From NCBI GenBank assembly GCA_018267575.1, contig JAFDYF010000077.1, positions 236,788 through 300,787 on the forward strand: DNA of 64,000 bases. Reading direction: 5' to 3'. Below the pieces are notes generated by a model, which made no database searches, was not told the origin of the DNA, and saw only the letters and a program-made list of their open reading frames with translations. Positions 1 to 8,991 of the stretch are shown here, one piece after another. The DNA comes from Bacteroidota bacterium (GTDB lineage Bacteria; Bacteroidota; Bacteroidia; Chitinophagales; Chitinophagaceae). A program made the position numbers and the translations under genes. Numbering within the stretch: position 1 is the first letter of the stretch; the number at the start of each line of letters is the position of its first letter.

Positions 1-2
1 AG

Positions 3-131
3 GTGATGCGGATGGTGGTGTTAAAGGGAAGTGGCTTAACAGATATCAAATATCAAATCTTTGCCTTGTTGGGATTTGCATTATTCTTCAATGGATGGGC
101 TATATTGAACTATAGAAAACGTTCTGGATAA
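3..131 (+). CDS. C-terminal end of an ABC-2 type transporter permease (partial)
   Basis: Only the last 42 codons are inside the window; the frame is open from the left edge to the TAA at 129-131. The visible residues begin with a short loop (MRMVVLKGSGL), continue with a hydrophobic helix (IFALLGFALFFNGWAIL) and end in a basic tail (NYRKRSG). This loop-helix-RKR ending is typical of ABC-2 membrane subunits of the YhhJ/DrrB type, whose last transmembrane helix closes the protein. The substrate cannot be inferred. It is convergent with the acyltransferase gene at 202-837. Confidence 0.6.
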   Translation: MMRMVVLKGSGLTDIKYQIFALLGFALFFNGWAILNYRKRSG

Positions 132-201
132 AATGCTTTATAGCAAAAAGACCAAGATTTGTTTAGCAGAACGAGACATTCTGATGCGTGATGTGGGAGG
201 G

Positions 202-837
202 CTATTCTGGACGCTCCCATTCTTGAGTGGATGTGTTATATCGCCTAATCAGTTTGGCAGGGTTGCCTGCAACGATAGAGAATGGCGGCACATCTCTTAC
301 TACCACACTGCCCCCTGCAACCACTGAATGTTTTCCAATGGTAACTCCAGCTACCACAACCGAATTGGCCCCAATCCAACATTCATCTTCAATTATAATC
401 TCGGCTGTTGTACACTTTTGTCGGTTGGGGGGGGTATGGATATCTTCATAGCCATGGTTTAAACCCGACAGGCATACATGTTGAGCCAACATTACATCGG
501 AGCCAATGGTGACTGGTGCGATAATCACACTGCCGATACCAATGGTACAGTCATCACCAATAATCACATCTCCCATGCCATTATTTATGCAAGTAAAATC
601 CTCGATGGTGGTTGACTTGCCGATATTGAATTTCCGGAAGGGCAATACATCTAACCGAGCGCTACGTCTGATAATGGAGCGGCGTCCTCTTTTATGAACA
701 AATGGGTTTATAAAAAAGCTAACCCACCAACGAGGCGTAGCCTCGCCTTTGGGCATTATCAACCATAGAAAAAAAGCTTTGGTACGAGGGTTCGATTTTA
801 TTTTTTCTGCTAAACTCAAGAGATTAAAATTTTTCAA
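202..837 (-). CDS. hexapeptide-repeat acyltransferase (WcaF-like, LbH fold)
   Basis: This 211-residue protein contains left-handed beta-helix hexapeptide repeats from about residue 75 to 195 (for example VIIGDDCTIGIGSVIIAPVTI and SVVVAGVTIGKHSVVAGGSV, each given in part). The ending VPPFSIVAGNPAKLIR is the classic C-terminal signature of the WcaF/CysE-like O-acetyltransferases. It probably moves an acetyl group from acetyl-CoA to a sugar of a surface polysaccharide. The start used is a TTG at 835-837, since no ATG occurs before residue 28 and homologues begin near here. Its first 14 bases overlap the end of the glycosyltransferase gene, so the two are probably co-translated. The acceptor sugar is unknown. 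Confidence 0.85.
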   Translation of the reverse strand: MKNFNLLSLAEKIKSNPRTKAFFLWLIMPKGEATPRWWVSFFINPFVHKRGRRSIIRRSARLDVLPFRKFNIGKSTTIEDFTCINNGMGDVIIGDDCTIGIGSVIIAPVTIGSDVMLAQHVCLSGLNHGYEDIHTPPNRQKCTTAEIIIEDECWIGANSVVVAGVTIGKHSVVAGGSVVVRDVPPFSIVAGNPAKLIRRYNTSTQEWERPE

Positions 838-2002
838 TGACCGTTGTCATTTGTTTAATACAATTTTCCCAAGTATGGCTTTGGGCCATTTCAACCCTAC
901 ATTGTTCCAGTTGCTTGTTGTTTTCTTTCAAAGCCTGTTCAATTAATCGGGGATAGTCATCTGGTTTGTCTGCAATATAAACGCAGTTTTCAAATATTTC
1001 TGTTGCTTCTGTTTTGGTTACTATTGTAGCTTTACCCATGGCTAAGTATTCATCTACCTTGAGTGGATAGTTTCCGATGGTAACCTCATTTACCAGTTGT
1101 GGATTGATGCACACATCAAAGGCGGAAATATAAGCTGGCAATTCCGTAATGGGTTTCTTTCCCAAAAAATGTACATTGCTCAAATGATGTAGGTCACTTT
1201 TTGTAAAGGTTTCGTCTTCCGGGCCCACAAGTACAATATTCCAATTGGGTCTTGATTGAGCGATCAATGAAATAATATGTATATTGATACGCAGACTTAC
1301 AATGGCACCCACATACCCAATAATCGGCTTCTTGATATTTTTAATTTCTTCCGGTATAGTATAAGATGCGGCATGGTTGAAAATGGAAAGATCACAACCT
1401 TGACCAATATAAAAACTGTTAGGGTTATATCTACGGCAGTAATTGGCTAGATAAACAGAATTGGCTAGTGCAATATCAGCTTTCGCAATGTGTTTCGGCT
1501 CTATGCTGGCTCCATGTTTTTTCCAATAGGGAACGCCCAAGAGATTATCCCTACTATAATAAATATAGAGTTTTGGGTTTAAATAATCTTTTAGGTAAAA
1601 AGTTCTAAACATTTCATTATCGTTGAAAATGATATAGTCCTTGAAATCTAGGCGATCGATTACTTTGCCAAGATCAGAAGCGAATCTTTTACTGTTCAGT
1701 TTGCAAAGTTGTAAAAACAAAGCAGTAAAGGGAATCCAATTCAGGGATTCATGTACTTGTTCGGGATAATAACTCCACAAATTATCGCTGATCCTAAAAA
1801 GGCTATCTTCTTTTTTTGAAATTAACTGAAAGTGCTTTTTTATAAATGGGTCATCTTTCCGATTAGAAATAGTTTTTCTGTCAAGGGGTTTGTTTACATA
1901 TAGAACACGATGGTTCTTTGATAGCTCCAATGCAATATTTTTAGAATTGCTACCTAAATCCAAGTCCCAATCCTGCAGTATCCCTACAATAATAAAATCC
2001 AT
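824..2002 (-). CDS. glycosyltransferase, GT4-like family
   Basis: A cytoplasmic glycosyltransferase of about 392 residues with a GT-B type organisation. The N-terminal Rossmann half begins MDFIIVGILQDWDLDLGSNS. A nucleotide-sugar binding half follows, with IIGYVGAI near the domain junction and later VCINPQLVNEVTIGNYPLKVDEYLAMGKA, an E-x7-E-like arrangement common in GT4 enzymes (motif given in parts). The frame stays open 28 codons further upstream, but the ATG at 2000-2002 fits the family start better. The gene overlaps the acyltransferase by 14 bases. Together they suggest a two-gene piece of an exopolysaccharide or glycan pathway. The donor and acceptor sugars cannot be predicted. Confidence 0.8.
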   Translation of the reverse strand: MDFIIVGILQDWDLDLGSNSKNIALELSKNHRVLYVNKPLDRKTISNRKDDPFIKKHFQLISKKEDSLFRISDNLWSYYPEQVHESLNWIPFTALFLQLCKLNSKRFASDLGKVIDRLDFKDYIIFNDNEMFRTFYLKDYLNPKLYIYYSRDNLLGVPYWKKHGASIEPKHIAKADIALANSVYLANYCRRYNPNSFYIGQGCDLSIFNHAASYTIPEEIKNIKKPIIGYVGAIVSLRINIHIISLIAQSRPNWNIVLVGPEDETFTKSDLHHLSNVHFLGKKPITELPAYISAFDVCINPQLVNEVTIGNYPLKVDEYLAMGKATIVTKTEATEIFENCVYIADKPDDYPRLIEQALKENNKQLEQCRVEMAQSHTWENCIKQMTTVIEKF

Positions 2003-2236
2003 ACTTTCTTTATAAAAAAGAGGTTCGAAAATTGAAATAAGCCAGAAACGCTCACCCCTTATATTGATTGATCTGAGGGAATACAAGCCCCTTCAGTATT
2101 ACCCGTTAAAGATAATCAGTTTTCTCATTAATAAGAATTGCCAAGGTTTGGTGAATAAAAATCATGGTATACAGCGATTTTCATTCATCACCTAAGATCT
2201 CGGATACAAGTTATATTATCAAGGATTTTTCAATGG

Positions 2237-2438
2237 TTTATTTAGGATTTTACATAAATAGTTTTGAAATTAGGGCTATTTTTTGGGGGAGGAAAACGCC
2301 CGATGGGAAATGGGTAAAAACATTGCTTATTTCAGGTATATATACGCTTTCCCAGTCTTTGGCCGATCTCTATTTTTGATTATCAGATATAAGATGATAA
2401 GTAATCGCAGCCGCTGTATTCTTACAGTGGCTTTTTTT
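2237..2438 (+). ncRNA. possible small transcript with promoter-like box and intrinsic terminator
   Basis: The 550-base stretch between the glycosyltransferase start (2002) and the RND pump stop (2553) has no recognisable protein gene. It does hold a perfect TAnnTTTG box (TAGTTTTG, 2259-2266), with TTTA at 2237-2240, 18 bases upstream, where the -33 element would lie. A strong intrinsic terminator closes the region at 2410-2438. A transcript from about 2273 to 2438 would be roughly 165 nt. A 71-codon frame (2164-2379, ATG start) also ends 31 bases before the terminator, but its product resembles no family I know and begins upstream of the promoter-like box. A small RNA or an unrecognised short gene are both possible. 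Confidence 0.3.
2410..2438 (+). terminator. Rho-independent terminator
   Basis: A 9-bp stem (GCCGCTGTA with TACAGTGGC, one G-U pair) is followed directly by a run of seven T on the + strand. No recognised + strand gene lies upstream. The A-run needed for it to serve the - strand pump gene is absent. Confidence 0.75.
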
Positions 2439-2552
2439 ATCACAGTTATGAAAATGCTCAACCGTTAATGTTGAAATGAAAATGGTCAATGCGAGTAAAT
2501 CCTTACTAACCTTAACCATTTTGAATATGCCATCGATAATATTTCCAGCCGT

Positions 2553-5500
2553 TTATTCTGCCGTGGCAATTTTTGGGTGCTGCAGTTCTTCCAATTTCTT
2601 TTTTCCATAGGAAGCCCTGGTAATCAGCACAAACAATACGGGAACAATAAAAATGGCCAGACTGGTAGCGGCCAACATACCTCCCAACACGGTATATCCA
2701 ATGGTATTGCGGGCAACCGAGCTAGCCCCTGTAGCCAATGCCAAAGGCAAAACACCCAATATAAATGCGATAGATGTCATTAAGATAGGTCGGAGCCTGA
2801 GTTTTACAGCCTCCAAGGTGGCCGGTATTACGGCAATGCCTCGGTCTACCCGTTCTTTGGCAAATTCCACAATCAATATCGCATTCTTGGCCGATAGACC
2901 AATCAGGGTGATCAAACCGATCTGTGCATAGATATTGTTGCTAAGTCTCGGGATAAGCGTCAACGTTAATATGGCTCCCAATACGCCTATTGGAACCGCG
3001 AGCAATACGGAGAAGGGTACAGAGAAGCTTTCATACAAGGCAGCAAGGAACAGGAATACAAATACAATGGAAAGCGCGAAAATATATACCGAACTGGAGC
3101 CAGATTTAATTTCCTGCAGGCTAAGTCCCGAAAACTCATAGCCGTAACCTTCGGGCAGTACTTTTTCGGCGGTGCGTACCAATGCTTCAATTGCCTGGCC
3201 GCTACTATAACCTTGTTTTGCGCTACCATCCACTTCCGCGCTTCGATAAATATTAAAATGTGAAATAAGGGGTGCCGTTTCCGTTATTTTATAGCTCACT
3301 ACCGTACTTAGGGGTATCATATTACCTGCCGCATTTTTTACATAATACTGGCCTATATCTTTGATATCGCTACGGAAAGATGAATCGGCCTGTGCCACCA
3401 CATAAAAATTCCTTCCATAAATAGTGAGTTGGTTGATGTATGTGCTACCCATGAACATCTGCATCGTACTATAAACATCTGTCAGGTTCAATCCGAGTTT
3501 TTTACATTTCTCCCTGTCCACATTTACTTGATAGCCGGGGGTATGGGCAGAAAAGAAGGTGAAAGCGCCTCCAATCTCTGGTTGTTTGTTGGCTTCTGCC
3601 ACAAAATTGTTTACCACCTTTTCAAAAGTCTTGATATCATCATTCGATTGTCTCTGTTCAATTTGAATACTGAACCCCCCTGCATTACCCAAACCCGGGA
3701 TAGCAGGCGGGGGAATTACCACAATCTTTGCTTCTTTGATGGAGGCAAATCTTTTGTTCAACTCTCCGATGATTTGGCTACTTGGGTTTTCCGGTCTTTG
3801 ATCCCAGGGTTTCAACTGCATGAACATAGTGCCGCTATTGGACTTGGAACCACCACTGATAAAATTGAGCCCGCCCAATGCAGCCACATGGTAAACTCCC
3901 GGTACGCTCAAGGCAATTTTTTGCATGCTATCCAGCACGTTGAGCGAACGGTTGGTTGAGCTGGCTTCGGGCAGTTCAAATGTTACGTATAAACGTCCTT
4001 CATCTTCTGTAGGTATAAAACCGGTAGGCTTGGCTTTAAAAAGAAATAGTTCGCCCACAACAATACATATCAATAGTACGATGACTAATGGGGCACGCTT
4101 GATCCACCCCTTTACACCCAAAGTATAGTTCAAATTCAGCTTTCTAAACCCTTCGTTGAACCAATAAAAGAATTTATTGAGGCCTCTGGATTTTTGGTCT
4201 ATATGCTGTGGCTTCAGCAATAACATACAGAGTGCTGGCGTCAAGGATAAGGCTACAAATGCAGAGATTAATACCGAAATGGCGATGGTAATGGCAAACT
4301 GTTGGTAAAGTCTTCCCACAATGCCGGGGATAAATCCTACCGGCACAAAAACAGCCGCCAATATGAGCGCAATGGCAATAACAGGCCCCGTGATGTCTCT
4401 TAGGGCCTTGCTGGTAGCATCCCTGGCCGAGAGATGCTCTGAATCGATATAATGTTGCACCGCTTCTACCACCACTATCGCATCATCCACCACAATACCG
4501 ATGGCCAATACAAAGCCAAACATGGTGAGGGTATTGATGGTGAACCCCAATGGTATAAAAAATATAAAAGTACCCACGATCGCTACTGGGATGGCTAGCA
4601 CGGGTATTAGGGTAGAGCGCCAGTTTTGGAGGAACAGAAACACCACAATTGTTACCAATAGGAGTGCAATCAATAAAGTGTGTACTACATCTGCTATGGA
4701 AACTTTCACCACGGTTACGGATTCAAAAGGCACTACATAGTCAATATCCGCGGGGAAATATTTTTTCATTTCGGTCATTGCTTTATACACTCCTTCTGCG
4801 GTTTTGATGGCATTCGACCCTGGAGCCTGGTATACGAGCAAGTAGGATGATCGTCTGCCATCCACAAAGGAATTGGAAGTATAACTTACTTTTCCCAGTT
4901 GTATTCTGGCCACATCCTTTAAGTAGATAATGGAATTTTGTAAGGGGTTTGAACGGACCACGATGTCACCAAAATCTTTTTCGGTGGTCAACCTGCTGTT
5001 TGTAAAAACCGTAAACTCAAATGTCGAGGACGAGCTTTGTGGGGGTGCACCAACAGATCCCGCAGCTATTTGTAAGTTCTGTTCATTGATGGCATTCTGC
5101 ACATCATTGGCCGTTAATCCCAGTTGGGCCAGTTTGTCTGGTTGAAGCCAAATACGCATGCTGAAATTGTCTGCCCTGCTAAATACATCACCCACACCTG
5201 GTACCCGCAATAGTTGGTCGCGAACATAAATATTTGCATAGTTATCGGTAAAGGGTATGCTATGTGTGCCTTTCGGGGAAAAGATGGCCACCAGCATCAG
5301 GATGCTGGGGTTGCGTTTAAGGGTAGTAACACCCAAACGCTGTACCTGACTGGGAAGGGAAGGGGTGGCAATACCCACTCTATTTTGGATATCCAATGCA
5401 ACTATATTTGGGTCTGCGCCAATGTCCAAAGTAGCGGTAATACTAGAGAGACCATTGTTGGAGCTATTACTTTGCATATAAGCAATACCCGGTACCCCAT

Positions 5501-5714
5501 TTACCTGGGTTTCTATGGCCGTAGTGGTTGTTTGCTCAACTGTTTGTGCATCTGCTCCTGTAAAATTACTGGTAATTTGTACTGTGGGTGGGGTGATATT
5601 TGGATATTGGGAAATAGGCATATTGAATATGGCCAATATGCCCACCATTAATATAACTAGGGAAATTACAATGGCGGTTACTGGTCTTCTGAGAAATATA
5701 TTTGATGGCTTCAT
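2553..5714 (-). CDS. RND efflux pump, HAE1/AcrB-type inner membrane transporter
   Basis: A full-length 1053-residue RND transporter, the usual size for AcrB relatives. It begins with the canonical first helix and FNMPISQYPNITPP motif. TM4 carries FVLAIGIVVDDAIVVVEAV with the paired aspartates of the proton relay, and TM10 carries LIGLSAKNAILIVEFAKE with the conserved lysine. Two large periplasmic porter/docking regions lie between TM1-TM2 and TM7-TM8. It would expel hydrophobic compounds or drugs from the periplasm or membrane, driven by protons. It is the third gene of a TolC-adaptor-pump operon. The start ATG at 5714 has AAGGA just upstream. The substrate range is unknown, and no regulator gene accompanies the operon. 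Confidence 0.95.
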   Translation of the reverse strand: MKPSNIFLRRPVTAIVISLVILMVGILAIFNMPISQYPNITPPTVQITSNFTGADAQTVEQTTTTAIETQVNGVPGIAYMQSNSSNNGLSSITATLDIGADPNIVALDIQNRVGIATPSLPSQVQRLGVTTLKRNPSILMLVAIFSPKGTHSIPFTDNYANIYVRDQLLRVPGVGDVFSRADNFSMRIWLQPDKLAQLGLTANDVQNAINEQNLQIAAGSVGAPPQSSSSTFEFTVFTNSRLTTEKDFGDIVVRSNPLQNSIIYLKDVARIQLGKVSYTSNSFVDGRRSSYLLVYQAPGSNAIKTAEGVYKAMTEMKKYFPADIDYVVPFESVTVVKVSIADVVHTLLIALLLVTIVVFLFLQNWRSTLIPVLAIPVAIVGTFIFFIPLGFTINTLTMFGFVLAIGIVVDDAIVVVEAVQHYIDSEHLSARDATSKALRDITGPVIAIALILAAVFVPVGFIPGIVGRLYQQFAITIAISVLISAFVALSLTPALCMLLLKPQHIDQKSRGLNKFFYWFNEGFRKLNLNYTLGVKGWIKRAPLVIVLLICIVVGELFLFKAKPTGFIPTEDEGRLYVTFELPEASSTNRSLNVLDSMQKIALSVPGVYHVAALGGLNFISGGSKSNSGTMFMQLKPWDQRPENPSSQIIGELNKRFASIKEAKIVVIPPPAIPGLGNAGGFSIQIEQRQSNDDIKTFEKVVNNFVAEANKQPEIGGAFTFFSAHTPGYQVNVDREKCKKLGLNLTDVYSTMQMFMGSTYINQLTIYGRNFYVVAQADSSFRSDIKDIGQYYVKNAAGNMIPLSTVVSYKITETAPLISHFNIYRSAEVDGSAKQGYSSGQAIEALVRTAEKVLPEGYGYEFSGLSLQEIKSGSSSVYIFALSIVFVFLFLAALYESFSVPFSVLLAVPIGVLGAILTLTLIPRLSNNIYAQIGLITLIGLSAKNAILIVEFAKERVDRGIAVIPATLEAVKLRLRPILMTSIAFILGVLPLALATGASSVARNTIGYTVLGGMLAATSLAIFIVPVLFVLITRASYGKKKLEELQHPKIATAE

Positions 5715-5805
5715 AATCCTTTTTTAAAATATCCGCACCGTAGTGATTAATGTTCTCAAAAAATCATGCTGTTTGTTCAATTGCTATTATGCATCCTACA
5801 CCATT

Positions 5806-6915
5806 TTAGTGCTGCCCCACTTTGACCTCTGAACTATCCCTCAGTTTTTGTACGCCTTCTGTTACGATGATGTCCCCGGATTCCAGTCCATGGGTCACAA
5901 TAACCTGATCATTGATTTTTGTACCCAAGTTGATTTTTTGTTCAATGGCTTTATTATCTTTTACCACAAAAGCAAAGTATTCGCCCAATTGCTCCACCAC
6001 TGCCTTATAGGGGATTAGTAAGCTTTTTTGACCTGCATTGTTTCTTACCCTGATATTGCAGGTGATTCCTGCACGAAGCATTTGTTTGGTGTCGGGGAAA
6101 ACAACCCTCACTTTGATGGTTCCGGTAAGCGGATCCACAGAACGGTCGAGCAAAATTAACCGTCCCGGGTAAGGATAGGAAAATGAGCCCGGCAATATCA
6201 ATGTAAAAGTGGAATCTTTACTGTTGTTTTTATTTTGCAACAGTTGTGTAAAGCGTGCAATCTGCGACTGGTCCACCGCAAAATCAACGGCCATTGGGTT
6301 ATCCGTTGAAATACTGTTCAACAGGGTTTGGCCCGGGGTAACAGAGGCTCCGGGCTTAACCTGGGAAATGCCAATGGTTCCGGAGAAAGGTGCGTAAATG
6401 ATAGAATATTTGAGATTGGTCTGCACACTACTTACGTTCGACTTGGCTGCTTCCACTTGCATTTTTGCTGATTGAAGGTCTGCGATTGCATGGTCCAATG
6501 TTTGTTTGGCAATGGCATCCTGCTTGGCCAGTTCTGTATAGCGGTCTGCATCCTGCTGTGCCTTTGCTTGATTTGCCTTGGCAACGTTCAGGTTGGCGAT
6601 GGATTGTTGGTAAGCAGCCTGATATGGTTGTTGGTCGATTTCGTAGAGTTTTTGTCCTTTCGTAACATGCTGGCCATCCTTGAAAAATATGGCGGTGATA
6701 TAGCCTGCTACCTGAGGCCGTATGTCCACTTGGTTGAGCGGTGTTACGGTTGCCGGGAACTCGTCATAATAAACCGGGTTGCCCTCCTTTACCTGTGATA
6801 CACCTACAGCCACCGGCAAGGTGCCCTTGGGTGCAGTGGATGCCGGGTTGTTGCAGGACAGCAAAGATATCGATGCTAAGGATGCTATTGCAATCAATCT
6901 AAAATATAAGCTCAT
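5806..6915 (-). CDS. RND efflux periplasmic adaptor (AcrA/MexA-like lipoprotein)
   Basis: This 369-residue membrane-fusion protein links the RND pump to the outer membrane channel. The chosen ATG (6913-6915) gives a lipoprotein signal (IASLASISLLSC); the frame is open 18 codons further, but that would overlap the TolC gene. Visible family motifs are VDIRPQVAGYITAIFFKDGQ (first lipoyl half), an alpha-helical hairpin rich in Ala and Gln (about residues 85-155), and FSGTIGISQVKPGASVTPGQ (second lipoyl half), followed by beta-barrel and membrane-proximal domains. It starts 19 bases after the TolC stop and ends 91 bases before the pump, so one operon is likely. Confidence 0.93.
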   Translation of the reverse strand: MSLYFRLIAIASLASISLLSCNNPASTAPKGTLPVAVGVSQVKEGNPVYYDEFPATVTPLNQVDIRPQVAGYITAIFFKDGQHVTKGQKLYEIDQQPYQAAYQQSIANLNVAKANQAKAQQDADRYTELAKQDAIAKQTLDHAIADLQSAKMQVEAAKSNVSSVQTNLKYSIIYAPFSGTIGISQVKPGASVTPGQTLLNSISTDNPMAVDFAVDQSQIARFTQLLQNKNNSKDSTFTLILPGSFSYPYPGRLILLDRSVDPLTGTIKVRVVFPDTKQMLRAGITCNIRVRNNAGQKSLLIPYKAVVEQLGEYFAFVVKDNKAIEQKINLGTKINDQVIVTHGLESGDIIVTEGVQKLRDSSEVKVGQH

Positions 6916-6934
6916 ACGAATGCATTTTTTAAAA

Positions 6935-8260
6935 TCAGTATTGAATATTGCCCAATGCTTTTTGCACATCTACTTTGCTCCTGAGTACTTGGTATAAAGC
7001 GTTTGTATAGTTTGATTGGGCATTGCGTAAATCCGTTTCGGCAGTAATCACATCCAGATAGGTTTTGATTCCTGCTTTGTATTGCAGTTCCAAGGTCTGG
7101 TACACTTCTTTTGCCAGTTCCACATTTGCTCTCATCACATAATAATCGTTTAGGTAACTCTTGTATGCAGCCATCGCAGAAGCGTATTGGGTATTGATAT
7201 TGTTTTTTGCTGCTACTATATCCCAATCTGCCCGGCTTACCTCTAACTTGGCAGTCCGGATATCATGAATGCGCTTGGTGCCTTGGAAAATGGGTAAGGA
7301 TAATTGGAGTCCCCCATAGGAGTTGGGGAAACTTTGGTTGTACAAACTTGAAAACTGATTGCTTAAATAAAGCAGGTTATAATTGGCAAACAAAGAAACG
7401 GTGGGGAGCAAACTCCATTTATTGTATTCCAGGTTTTCTTCCTGTAGGCGTTTTTGTGTCAACAATTGCTGGAATTCGATGCGTTTATTATAATCTACTA
7501 TTTGGTTGGTATCGATCAATGCCTCTTTTTCCATCTGAACACTATCATATAGTAGTGTAATCTCGTTTTCCCAAGTATAACCCATCTGTAATTTTAGGTT
7601 TGCTATTTTGGCTTTCAACAATTCTTCTTCTGCTTTTTTTTGAGCCTTTGAATTGTTGAGTGCAATCAGAGCCCTTTTGTAATCGGTCTTGTCTACAATG
7701 CCACCTTGATATTGGTTATAAGCATCCTTATGGCTTCTTTCAAGGCGCACAATGTCCTCATCCAATAGGTCGATCTGTTTTTGGGTTAGTAGCACATCAT
7801 AAAAAGCTTTGCTCACATTTGCAACCAGATCGATTTTGTTTAGGATGGTAGTTTGTCTCACTTGTTTCCGTACATCTTTTGCCGATTTGGATGCCAATAA
7901 AAGATCACGTGTAAAAATATTCTGAGTGCCTCCCAGACCGATGGTCGAAGTATTAAAAGGCGCCACCTTAACATAGTTCCCATTGAAGAGGGCAGTGGGA
8001 GGTTGAAAATTGCTTTGGTAAATACCTGAAAAATTAATCTGCGGGTACCAAGCTGATAATTTGCTTTTGATTTGGTGCTCGGTGATTTGCTCATCCAATT
8101 GCGATTGCTGTATCTGTGGGTAGTGCTTGACCGCATATTCAATACAAGTTTGCAAACTCGCATTTAGAATTAAAGAGTCAGTGGCAGATTGTGAAAAAGA
8201 AGGTGAAAAGAAAAACAATAATACACAGCAAAATAAAATCCTGCAGGTTATTTTTAGCAT
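6935..8260 (-). CDS. TolC-family outer membrane efflux channel
   Basis: A 441-residue outer membrane factor and first gene of the multidrug efflux operon. It has a clear N-terminal signal peptide ending near FSPSFSQ. Two TolC repeats of long amphipathic helices follow. Typical motifs include SLQTCIEYAVKHYPQIQQSQ near the N-terminus, NSYGGLQLSLPIFQGTKR at the second beta-strand region, and YKAGIKTYLDVITAETDLRN in the last helix repeat. The trimer would form the exit duct for the adjacent adaptor and RND pump. A promoter-like TATATTTG box lies about 100 bases upstream of the start. Confidence 0.93.
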   Translation of the reverse strand: MLKITCRILFCCVLLFFFSPSFSQSATDSLILNASLQTCIEYAVKHYPQIQQSQLDEQITEHQIKSKLSAWYPQINFSGIYQSNFQPPTALFNGNYVKVAPFNTSTIGLGGTQNIFTRDLLLASKSAKDVRKQVRQTTILNKIDLVANVSKAFYDVLLTQKQIDLLDEDIVRLERSHKDAYNQYQGGIVDKTDYKRALIALNNSKAQKKAEEELLKAKIANLKLQMGYTWENEITLLYDSVQMEKEALIDTNQIVDYNKRIEFQQLLTQKRLQEENLEYNKWSLLPTVSLFANYNLLYLSNQFSSLYNQSFPNSYGGLQLSLPIFQGTKRIHDIRTAKLEVSRADWDIVAAKNNINTQYASAMAAYKSYLNDYYVMRANVELAKEVYQTLELQYKAGIKTYLDVITAETDLRNAQSNYTNALYQVLRSKVDVQKALGNIQY

Positions 8261-8360
8261 ACTATGAGGTTGTTACTCGTTATCCTAAACCATTCATTTA
8301 ACCATTGCGAAATAAAGCTCTGAAATGGCTATTGATGGCATTTGAGTTTGTAAACGAGTG

Positions 8361-8390
8361 CAAATATAAGTTATCGTATAAATTTTTAAA
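8361..8390 (-). promoter_or_regulatory. promoter-like boxes upstream of the TolC-RND operon
   Basis: On the - strand, TATATTTG (8368 to 8361) matches the Bacteroidota -7 consensus TAnnTTTG. TTTA (8390 to 8387) lies 18 bases upstream where TTTG is expected. The leader to the start codon would be about 95 nt. Confidence 0.5.
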
Positions 8391-8430
8391 ACATTCATCC
8401 CATTAAGCCTGAGGATTTTGTATAATCGGC

Positions 8431-8464
8431 AAAACAAAACCCCTCTATCGGTGCAGAGGGGTTT
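8431..8464 (-). terminator. Rho-independent terminator of the 8485-8913 gene
   Basis: A perfect 10-bp stem (AAACCCCTCT with AGAGGGGTTT, loop of 8) is followed on the - strand by TTTTGTTTTG. It lies 21 bases after the stop of the unknown gene. Confidence 0.85.
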
Positions 8465-8484
8465 ATATCGGAGAACGGGCTTTG

Positions 8485-8913
8485 TTATTCAACTTCCATC
8501 CATTGTTCATCGTCTACTGAGGTATTGTTCCCTTCCTTATCGGGCGCACTTGGTTTGGTAAGTAGTTCGCCCTCTATATTTTGCTTGAATAATGTCCAGT
8601 TTTCGGTTAGTGTGGTTTCAATCCAAAGGGTGCCACATTTGCGATATAGTTTGATATTGAGGTCGAGTTTGTCCAAAAAATCTTTTTCCAGTTGTGCTAC
8701 CGTTATTGAACCAGAAGTTTTTATGGTGATGACAGTATGGATATGTGAGACTTTTCCAATGGTTTCGTTTGCTAGGATTTTTTCAGGTTTGACTGTTTTT
8801 TTTGTGGTAGGTTCCAAAGGCTTGAAGAATTCAATTTTAAGATAAGGATAATAAGCGTTGAAAGCATTTTGAATGTCCCCGATCTTGCTGTTTTTTTCAA
8901 TTGTCAATTCCAT
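8485..8913 (-). CDS. conserved Bacteroidota-type hypothetical protein, 142 aa
   Basis: No function is recognised. The protein is small and soluble, with no signal peptide or membrane segment. It starts MELTIEKNSKIGDIQNAFN, has a hydrophobic centre (AYYPYLKIEFFKPL) and a conserved-looking stretch LYRKCGTLWIETTLTENWTL near residue 100-120, followed by an acidic tail ending DDEQWMEVE. The general form (short leader strand, YPYLKIEFF, RKxGxLWIETT) recalls an uncharacterised Bacteroidota family often found beside stress genes; this is from memory and unverified. The ATG at 8911-8913 is preferred over the TTG two codons earlier. It has its own terminator and lies downstream of the small gene and the universal stress gene on the same strand. 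Confidence 0.65.
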   Translation of the reverse strand: MELTIEKNSKIGDIQNAFNAYYPYLKIEFFKPLEPTTKKTVKPEKILANETIGKVSHIHTVITIKTSGSITVAQLEKDFLDKLDLNIKLYRKCGTLWIETTLTENWTLFKQNIEGELLTKPSAPDKEGNNTSVDDEQWMEVE

Positions 8914-8991
8914 ATACAATAATTGGGCGGTGGTAGCACAGTTTGCAAAAATCCCAACCGTAAAGCGGCTGAGTATTTTGCGTACGTAAGT

